A stretch of 64,000 nucleotides of DNA, from assembly GCF_000276665.1 (NCBI RefSeq), contig NW_004955475.1:4923840-4987839 (forward strand), read 5' to 3'. Under the pieces are notes generated by a model. That model saw only the letters and a program-made list of their open reading frames with translations, ran no database searches and had not been told where the DNA came from. Made by a program: the position numbers and the translations under genes. The stretch is from Chinchilla lanigera (lineage: Eukaryota; Chordata; Mammalia; Rodentia; Chinchillidae). Positions 55,958 through 64,000 of the stretch are shown piece after piece (the first letter of the stretch is position 1; each line of letters starts with the position of its first letter).

Positions 55958-56399
55958 AAAGTCATGTCATTTCCAAAAAGTAGAGGGAAATTGACACCAT
56001 AAGTCTAAGAGAAATTAAACAGACTCAGAATATTAAATGCAACATAATTTCCTTTATATGACAAACCTAAAATATAAATAATAAAAAAAGATGGTAGGAA
56101 GCAAAAAGTCACACTTTGGAGATGAGGAAGGGCATTGAGATAGAAAGGCATTAAAACAGAAGATGCTAACAGGTAAAAATAAGGAACTTGACCCAGGTAT
56201 GTTATATGTACATAGCAATTTCCCCAAACAAATATCTCTATCTTAAATTGTAATCATGCACAAATATAAATAAATAAATAAAAAGGTAGAGTCAGCATTT
56301 TTCAAGCTTCAGTGTTAAGTTTAAGAGAATTCTAGATTCAGTACTATCATGGTCAAATATGTAACAATGATACTTAAAGCATTTAATTGTATAATTAGT

Positions 56400-57240
56400 T
56401 GGCATAAGGTATATTTCCATTATTCTGCGACTTTCACCGCTATCCATTTCCTGGAAATTTTCAGAATTACATAATGAAACTCTGTAACCTTAAAAGAAGA
56501 ACTCCCCCTTCTCCTCTCCCCTCACCTCAAGGTATCAACCATTCTACTGTCTATGTCTGTGAATGTGGATACATAAGGCGATGCATGTAAGTGGAATCCT
56601 ATGATGTTTACCTCTTTGCATCTGGCTTGTTGCACTTAGCATGTCTTCAAGGTCCTGCTTCAGGATGCAGTTATTTCACACAATATTAAGCCTAAACAAT
56701 AGTTATTTTATGAATATATCACATTTTACCTACTCACCCACCAATAGAAACTTGGAACAATTCCATCTTTTGGCTGTGTGGATAATGCTGCTATGAACAC
56801 TCGTGAACAAGTGTCTGGTTCAAGTGCACTTTTATGTCTTTTGAGTAACACTTAGGCATAACTGTTGCATAATATAATTATATATTGAATTATGTAGTTC
56901 TATGTTTATGTTTTTGACAAACTGTTTTAAAATTTTCCCCAATGTTTGCACCATTTTATATTTACATAAGTAATACAAGAGGGTTTCAATTTCTTCACAT
57001 GCTCACCAACACAGTTTTCTCATTTTTTTTACTGGTCTTCCTAATACATTTGAGTGGTATCTCATTGTGTTTTTGATTTTTATTTCCCTAAATGCTAAGG
57101 GCAATGACCATTTTTATGTATATATGGGTCATTTGTGTAACATTTGTTCTTCAAACAGATTTTATTGCTGCATTTTATTATATACCTAATGATCACATTC
57201 ATCATAGAGAATTTGTCACTATATATGACATAACTTGATC
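56400..57240 (-). mobile_element. Old L1 3' region
   Basis: Plus-strand antisense phrases: gaatgtggatacataaggcg, agtggaatcctatgatgttt, ttgcacttagcatgtcttcaagg, ggataatgctgctatgaaca, gtatctcattgtgtttttga. These mark the 3' end of an ancient L1 in minus orientation. Confidence 0.8.
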
Positions 57241-57339
57241 CTTTTTTCCCATTTCTCTATTCTCTCTTCAACCCCTCCTCCCCCCATTTACAAAAGCTTT
57301 CTTTCCATTTTTTCCTTCTTTTCTCACAGGTTTTCTTTT

Positions 57340-57451
57340 TGTTGTTGTTGTTGTTTTTTTGTTTTTGTTTTTCTCCGGTACCGGGAACCGAACTCACGAC
57401 CTTGCGCTTGCCAGGCAAGCGCTTTTGCCGCTGAGCTAAATCCCCAGCCCC
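57340..57451 (-). mobile_element. ID-type SINE, well preserved
   Basis: The minus strand starts ggggctggggatttagctca and ends in an A-rich tail (plus strand gttgttg...ttttt at 57340-57372). A perfect 18-bp TSD tctcacaggttttctttt lies at 57322-57339 and 57452-57469. Confidence 0.96.
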
Positions 57452-59069
57452 TCTCACAGGTTTTCTTTTACCTTCTTTCCTTTCCCCTCTCTGCCCCCTT
57501 GTGCTCCTCTCCATTTGAAAAGTTTCTTCCTATTTCACAATACCTAATATACATTTTCATTCTTATTTGCCCTTTTGGTTACTCACACCTGAGAAACAAT
57601 GCAGTACTTACAAGTGTGTGTCACACAAAGTGCATCTGTTTATCCAGGAAAGACTCAAACTTCTTTATTGAAGAGTAGTACTTCTTTGTATATAAAAAAA
57701 ACTTTAACCATTTCTTGGGTGATAAGCATTTCAGCTGTTTCCAAAATTGGCTATTACAGACTGTGCCACTATTAACATGGGAATGCATATATCCCTCTGG
57801 TATGATGTTTTTAATTCTTCCAGGAAGATACCCAGAAGGACAATAGCTGGGTCAATGGTATTATGACTTCTCTAAATTTCTTGTAGAATTCATCGGCAAA
57901 CCCATCAAGACCTATGCTTTACTTTATTGATAAATTATTAATTATATATTTTATTTCACTGATTGATATTGGTTTATTTAGGATTTTTATATCTTCTTAT
58001 TTCAGCTTTAGTAATTCATATGTATCTAGGAATTTGTCCATTTCTTCTGCATTTTACAACTTATTAGAATACAAGTTCCCAAAGTAGGTATAGATGATCT
58101 TCTGAATTTTTGAAGGGTCCATTGTGATTTCACCCTTTTCATTCCTACTTGCATGAGTTTGAGTCTTTTCTTTCCTTTTTTTGATAACTTTGTCTATTGG
58201 TTTGCCAATTTTATTGACTCTTTCCAAAAATCCATCTCTTTGCTTTATTGATTCTTTGTAATAGTTTCTTAGTCTCCACTGCATTAATTTCTGATCTGAC
58301 TTTATAATTTTCCCCCTAATACTTTCATTGGCCTTAGCTTGCTCTTCTTTTTTTAGAAGTATGAGGATCAACATTAAGTTATTAATTTCAACTTCCTCTG
58401 TTTTCCTAACATGGGAATTCATTGCTATAAATTTATACTGTGGGACTGCTTTCATTGTGTCCTATAAGTTTCAGTATGTTATACTGTCATTATTACCTAA
58501 TTGTGGAAACTGTCTAATTTCTTCTTTAATTTTATCTGTGATCCATTGTTCATTCAGGAGAGTTTTATTTAATTTCCATGTATTTATGAATATCTTGTGG
58601 TTTCTTTTGCCACTGATTTCCAGTTGCATTGCAGTGTGATCTGATAATATGCATTGGGTAATTTCAATTCCTTTGCATTTGCATGAATGTATTCTATGAG
58701 TCAATATGTGGTCTATTTTGGAGGTTGTCCCATGTGCATCTGAGAAGAATGTGTATTCTAGTATTGTGGAGTGGAACATTCTATAGACATCTAACTTCAT
58801 TTATTCAAAATTTAGTGCAGTTGTAATATTCCATTGATTATTTTTATTAGTTCATCCATCTTTTTGTGATAGTGGGTACTAAGATCCCTCAATACAATTA
58901 CATTAGTGCTTATTAAATTTTTAAAATCTGTTAATATGTGTTTTACATAGTTATGTGCCCTGATATCTGTTCCATATATATGAGATTGTTATCTCTTCCT
59001 CTTGGATCATTCCCTTTGCAAGGAGATAGTGACCCTCTTTGTCTTTCTTAATCAGTCTTGGCTTGAAAT

Positions 59070-59071
<2 letters not shown>

Positions 59072-59103
<32 letters not shown>
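59072..59103. repeat. Poly(T) run
   Basis: Thirty-two T in L1 antisense sequence. The sister L1 has only a short T run at the matching place (about 3283-3290), so it expanded in this copy. Confidence 0.9.
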
Positions 59104-59105
<2 letters not shown>

Positions 59106-60029
59106 AAATAGAATAGCTACCCTATATTTTTTCTGGATTCCTGTCTCAAGGAGTATTGTTTTCCTGCTTTTGACATTCTGTCTATGAATTTCTCTTTGAA
59201 TTAAATGTGTTTCTGTTATGCAACATAACGTTGGATTTTATTTCTTAATGCATTCTGCCAGTCTGTTTCTTTAGATTGATAAATTGAGATCATTTACATT
59301 TATGGTTATTAGTGATATGTGTGGACATATCCTTGACATGGTATTTTCCTGTTGTTGGCTCCCCCTTTTTTCCATTTATTTGCCTTTCCTGGTGGATTCT
59401 TTCTGTTGGGGTTTGTGGTGTTGTGGTCCTCCTTATTTCTTTTGAGAATATCCTCCAGAATGTTTTGGAGGGTTCATTTGGTGTTCAAGAATTTTGTTGG
59501 GTGTACTTTTTCATGGAAGTATCTTATTTCTTCAACAATTTTGAAAGATAGTTTTTCAGGGTACATCAATGTGGGGTGGAGGTTGTTTTCTTTTAGGGCT
59601 TAAAATACTTCGCTGCAAGCTCTCCTTGACTTGAAGGTTTGTATTGAGAAATCAGCTGTGATTCTTATGTCCTTCCCTTTATAGGTGATTTGTTCCTTTT
59701 CTAACAGATTCTAATAGTCTCTGCTGGTGTTGAATTTTTGGAATCTTGATTATGATATGCCTGTCTGTAAGTTTCTTTTTGATCATAGCTAATTGGAGTT
59801 CAATATGCCTCACTTATAGCTTTGTTAAATTATTTTTTCCCTGCCAGATAAGTTTTCTGCCATTATGTCTCTGAACAAGTTTTTATATCATTTGTGCTCT
59901 CTCCTGCTTTTTCATTAACTCCAATCAATCTCATGTTATTCTTCTTTGCATCATATGGCAGCTGCTTTGTTGCCTTCTCATTGTTCCTTGCCATTTTTAA
60001 GAAATCTTTCATTTCATGATTGCTATCTA

Positions 60030-60116
60030 GGGCCGGGGATACAGCTCGGTGGCATAAACACTTGCTTGGCAAGCATAAGGTCCTGAGTTCGATTCCCAGT
60101 ACCAAAAAAAAAAAAA
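60030..60116 (+). mobile_element. ID-type SINE
   Basis: gggccggggatacagctcgg ... gagttcgattcccagtacc plus a short A tail. The 14-bp TSD is atgattgctatcta (60016-60029) and atgattgctctcta (60117-60130), one mismatch. Inserted in L1 ORF1. Confidence 0.95.
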
Positions 60117-62059
60117 ATGATTGCTCTCTACAGGTCTGTCTTCTATATCTGAGATTCTGTCCTCACATTTACTTATTCTGCTGTAGATACTTTCAATGGA
60201 ATTCTTATTCTCCTGGACATGTTTGAATTTGTTTCATGAACTCCATTTCTTTCATAGTTTGTGCATTCATGGTTTCAATCATTTTCTTAGGTTTCTCTAT
60301 TTTTTATCTATTTATTCTCTAGAGTAATCAAGCATGTTTTTTATTTTAGTCACCATCTTTGTAGTTATTTGAGAAATTATTTCTAGTTTGAAATTTCTAG
60401 AGCCTCATACATTTGCTTCATTTTTAGTACTTCAGAGAGGCCAGCAGAGTGGCTTCCAAATTGTCCCCTGGGTTTACCTTTGGTGAACTAGGTGTGTGTT
60501 TTTGCATCTTGTTTAAAGTTCTTCCCATCTACTTTTATTCTGGTTTGATTCCTGGGTTGATGCTTATAAATTTCCTGTGATGAGTTGCTTTATTGCTAGA
60601 GTTTGAACCCTTAGGAAATGCCTACTTCTCTGAGATGTCTTCCAAGTGTAGCTATTTTTTGGGGTTTTGAATCTGTTGCAGGTTCCTATTTCTTCAATTT
60701 GATGAACATGAGAAGTTGCTGCCTGTTTGGTCCAGCCCCTCATTCTTTGGCATTGTCCCACAGTAGTTTTATGACCCTTAGGCAATCTCAGTCTTCCAAT
60801 AACAGGAAGAACAGCTGGTGAGAACAATTATGTCACTTTGTATAAAGTGGTACCATCAGCAAAAACAATAACATCAAACACAGCCTAGAAAATGATAACC
60901 TCAGATAACCATTAATTTGCCACCTTTATCTGTATGTACTAGATTTGTGCTTATATAAAAAACTAAAACAATCCAGAAAGCATATGCAGTAATACATCCT
61001 CCATATGCCAAGTTTACACTCAGGGGTGAAAATCTGAAGGGACTTAGGAAAAAAAAAACAGAGGAATAGATGAAAAACAAGAGATTAGAAGAAAGGCTGA
61101 AAGGCAAAGGAAGTTCATGCAAACTTTGGGAAACTGGTGCAGAAGAAAGCAGGTTAAGAGAGAAAGAAGAAATAAATGGGAAAACAGAATAGAACAACAA
61201 CTACAAGAAAGCTAGTTACTACATTCACTATCTTAAAACCAAGATCAAACAATGAAGAAGAAAAAAAGAGAAAAACAAAACAAAACAAAAGAAAGAGAGA
61301 GATGGGGAATCAAAGTCCCCTTCCAGGTTTGTTTTTGCTGTCACTTGTAGACAATGTGTGGAGACAGTCTAGATACATGTTGATTTATTCTCACAAGCCA
61401 GCAATAGCTTTATGGTGCAGTAGTGGATAATCTCAGCTAACCTGAAACTTTATTTCTCCTGCAATTCAGGATGACTTTGGGCTACATGTGTGGGGACCAG
61501 ACCAGTTCAGCCTGCATCCATCAATAAATTTTCTGTGGACTTGAACTCAGCTAGGAGCTGCTAGATGTACCCAGCACTTGTTCTGAATTCAGACCTCAGT
61601 TGTTACAACTCCAAGATGGCTCCTGGCCATTCACCCTCTCTTTCAGTATGTCCAGTCCTGCAGCACTCACCACCAGGTAGTGCAGTTCTCCATGTCCACT
61701 ATTCCATTATGCTGCTGGGTCTCTCCTTGGAGGCCGCTGGTGTTGCCAGTAGTTACCATGTGTATGCAGGTTTGAGCTGCTCCTCCCACACAGTGAGTCT
61801 TGACTCAGTGAGAAGACTCTGCTGACTACCTCATTTTTCCTTAAACTTTCTGTTTTCACTCTCCTTCTGTGCTCAGTCCTCACTTCAAATCCTTCCTGGA
61901 TCCAGGGGATCAACTTCCTTCCTTCTTCTGTTCCTCTTTTGCTATATCCCAATGTCTGGACAGCAAATCTAAGAGAGGCTCTTTTTCTGCTGCTTATCAC
62001 TCCACCATTTTCCTGGAAGTATCTCCCTCAAATAAAATTTTATCATCATAATCATGATA

Positions 62060-62165
62060 TTATAATCACAGTACTCAGGAGACTGAGGCAGGAGCATCAT
62101 TGTAAGTTTGAGGCCAGCCTGAGCCACATAAGCAGGCTTAAGGTCAGCCGCAACAACAGTGGAGA
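62060..62165 (+). mobile_element. B1-type SINE fragment
   Basis: tataatcacagtactcagga, gactgaggcaggagcatc, gaggccagcctgagccac, cttaaggtcagc. The 3' end is lost. It sits just beyond the 5' end of the L1. Confidence 0.85.
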
Positions 62166-62269
62166 CTCACTGATCTTTCTTGATGTTCTCTGAGGGTCAT
62201 TTGCAGCACATAGTAAAAAGCACAGAAAAATGTCATCTACTCAGCTGGAGGCGCTGAGCCATTGCCCAC

Positions 62270-63250
62270 TTGTGTATCTTTGAAGAAACATCTATTTAGA
62301 GTTTTTGCCATTTTTGTTTGGATTTTTAATTACTTGTTCCTTGTTCCTGCAATGTGCAAGAACTATACATAGATATAAATGATATAGATAGATAGAGATA
62401 GATTCTACATATTAGTCCAGTATCAACTTTGTGATTTGTAAATATTTTCTCTTTTCTGTGAATAGTTTTTTACTGCTGATATTTTCCTTTGGTGCACAAT
62501 TTTAGTGAATTTCAATTTATCCATTTTTTGTTGCCTGACCGACAAATTGTAGCCAAATGAAATTTATTTTTGTTTCTGTCTTCTTCTAAGAGTTTTGTAG
62601 TTTAAAGTCTTAAGTATAGACATTTCATGTATTTAAAATTAACTTTTATATAAGGTGTCAGGTGTGGGTCTATATTGATACTTTTCTATATTTACATGAA
62701 GTTTATTCATCCCAAGTATCAATAAACTATCTTTTGCCATTTAATAATTGAACACCTGTGTTGGAAATAATGTCCTCATTTATGTAATCCTCTGTTTTTG
62801 TACTCTGTACCTTGTTTACATTGATCAACTAGACTGTTTTATCCCAGAGTTGCAGTGTTTTTATCACTGTAACTATGTAGTATATTTGGACATTGTGAAG
62901 TGGGAGACCTCCAGCTTTTATCTTTTTAAAAGTTGTTTTGGCTGTATGGGCATAATTGATATTTCTTATGAGTTTTGAAGTGTTCCTTAGTATTTCTGCA
63001 AAAATTGTTCTGCTGATTTGGCAGAGATTGCATTGGATCTTTACTGTGTGGATTGCTGAAGTGTACTGACATTTTAACATTACATACATCTTCCAATCAC
63101 TGGATACAAGACATTTATAATCATTTTTCCCTTCTCTTATTTATTTTAGCAGTATTTTAAAGCTGTAATTTACAACTTTTACAACTTCTTGGCTATAATT
63201 TCCCTGAAACATTTACTATTTTCATGTCACTTTGTTTCTTTTTAAAATTT
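62270..63250 (-). mobile_element. Old L1 ORF2/3' region
   Basis: Antisense L1 phrases in order: aatttatccattttttgttgcc, ggtgtcaggtgtgggtctat, ttgcagtgtttttatcactg, ttttggctgtatgggcataa, gattgcattggatctttact. Minus orientation, degraded. Confidence 0.8.
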
Positions 63251-63299
63251 TTTTAGAATTCTGATGTAAGAGAAGCTTTGTTATAATCACTTCCCCATT

Positions 63300-63375
63300 T
63301 CTGGTACATAATGTCCATTACTCTCATCTTAAAGGAGGAGAGATTCATTTTAGCTTATGTTTTCAGTCAAAATTC
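63300..63375 (-). mobile_element. Possible MaLR LTR fragment
   Basis: cttaaaggaggagagattcat-tttagcttatgttttcagt resembles 33863-33905 in the MaLR LTR there. Short and diverged. Confidence 0.4.
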
Positions 63376-63429
63376 ATTAAATAAAAAGATAATGTTAATT
63401 AGAATAATTCACAGAGGATAAAAGTTTAA

Positions 63430-63650
63430 ATAGACTCAGAGTCTAAGCGTGCCTCTAACACTTGCTTCACTGTCATTTATAGTACAAAAAATGTCCACTA
63501 ATCTTTCTGAGTCTCAAGAACTCTTCTATAAATTCTATTAATATTTAACAACAGTTCTGTAAGTATTAAATGAGTGGATATGTATAAAGCCCTTACCTAT
63601 TAACTGTTAGATATGAAGCACCTAATAATTTTTATTGATGTTATATTTAT
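63430..63650 (+). mobile_element. MIR, nearly full length
   Basis: actcagagtctaagcgtgcctctaacacttgc ... ctttctgagtctcaagaact... ttctgtaagtattaaatgag-tggatatgtataaagcccttacc ... gaagcacctaataattttt follows the MIR tRNA-derived part, core and 3' end in order. Confidence 0.75.
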
Positions 63651-64000
63651 GTTGCAGAGGTACCATATATTTATGTGAACTTCTGCTGTGTTAATTAACT
63701 TTCTTACTTATTTAATCACTTGAATCATTTAGATTTCACTATTTAGTTGTAACATGACTTTGTGTGGTAGATGTATGCCTAATAAAATGAAGTCTAAATT
63801 GTTTTTTTCCTTTTCTTACTTTGTAACTTCTTTGAAGTCATCCTTGAATTTCATTTGATCTATAGTTGGCAGTATTCGCCTGGTCATTTTTCTAGCACTC
63901 TGCATTGTCAAGTAGACCATTTTTAGTAAAATAATGAAGTACAATGCAAGAAGTTATAATTATTAAAAACTCTTTATAGATCCCATTTTTCCAGAAAGAC
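63651..64000. other. Unassigned AT-rich sequence
   Basis: No gene or repeat recognised to the end of the window. Confidence 0.45.

Larger units (their letters stand above)
51080..56290 (+). mobile_element. Near full-length old L1, degraded, with gap
   Basis: Order on the plus strand: ORF1-like (51150-52100), endonuclease-like (52260-53000: ggtcttaactctctaatcaaaaag, gagacacacctcatccata, gtagctattctaatttct), reverse transcriptase (53300-54450), ORF2 C-terminal part (frame 54558-54842 with TILLKVIYRFNAAPMKIPT and TKKPLISKAILSKKSKAGD), ORF2 end (55500-55800) and 3' region to about 56290. Stops throughout. Contains a hAT MITE, an ID SINE, a (TA)n tract and the assembly gap. Confidence 0.75.
57241..62035 (-). 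mobile_element. L1 with 5' end retained, internal deletion and two SINE insertions
   Basis: On the minus strand from 62035: 5' UTR (to about 60470), ORF1 (about 60470-59290; frame 60105-59863 after the SINE includes KKNNMRLIGVNEKAGE, matching the ORF1 RNA-binding domain), ORF2 endonuclease and early RT (59260-57870; frame 58800-58471 has ISGKRNHKIFINTWKLNKTL). It then jumps near 57860 to the ORF2 end and 3' UTR (57850-57470). RT middle and ORF2 C-terminal core are missing. An expanded T run (32 nt) lies at 59072-59103. Many stops; not active. Confidence 0.82.

Noticed and set aside
55771..56002. Open frames crossing the N run
   Set aside because: They consist of (TA)n translation and unknown residues; assembly artefact.
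57235..57678. 147-codon open frame
   Set aside because: It crosses an L1 3' UTR and an inserted ID element; no recognisable protein.

Overview
This window is AT-rich mammalian nuclear DNA, and nearly all of it is transposable-element sequence. The repeats point to a rodent. They are tRNA-derived ID-type SINEs with near-intact A and B boxes, B1-type 7SL-derived SINEs, B1+ID dimeric SINEs, rodent-style MaLR LTR elements, and L1s of several ages. The ID consensus here (body containing GCCTGCCTGGCAAGCGCAAG) is not the mouse/rat or squirrel form. My best guess is a beaver-like or other non-murid rodent, held loosely. I found no convincing host protein-coding gene, no RNA gene and no CpG island, so the window reads as a gene desert. 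A 100-base N run at 55858-55957 is an assembly gap inside a (TA)n repeat.

Layout. 1-543: L1 3' UTR. 545-2201: minus-strand MaLR (LTR plus internal). 2202-8790: two stacked minus-strand L1s. 9357-11490: a 5'-truncated plus-strand L1 with a perfect 18-bp target-site duplication (TSD). 11509-14180: mostly unassigned, with one MIR. 14180-15340: old L1. 15576-25466: an almost complete minus-strand ERV-L provirus, interrupted by a solo MaLR LTR (17486-17916) and a degraded piggyBac transposon (about 19629-22202). 26127-29330: an old MaLR carrying a hAT MITE and a second LTR, which itself carries a B1 SINE. 29560-33810: old L1 interrupted by a class I (gammaretrovirus-like) ERV copy (31438-33717). 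33815-38420: a MaLR LTR, old L1 fragments, SINEs and a Tigger-like MITE. 38500-47870: L1 fragments, including one with a 5' inversion, plus a mariner remnant. 47872-49852: a MaLR with 5-bp TSD. 50100-56290: old L1s, one about 5.2 kb and holding a second hAT MITE. 56400-62035: minus-strand L1s, the last keeping its 5' end. 62270-63250: old L1. 63430-63650: MIR.

Two objects stand out. The class I ERV copy at 31438-33717 ends in a short poly(A) where an LTR R region should end, is 5'-truncated, and is flanked by a 13-bp exact (about 18-bp with one mismatch) TSD. That is the signature of an ERV transcript copied by L1 machinery rather than integrated by retroviral integrase. The piggyBac remnant has three tandem copies (period 358-359 bp) of the segment encoding its C-terminal cysteine-rich domain plus downstream sequence. 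Element identities come from recognised motifs and from comparing copies within the window; family names at subfamily level are inference.
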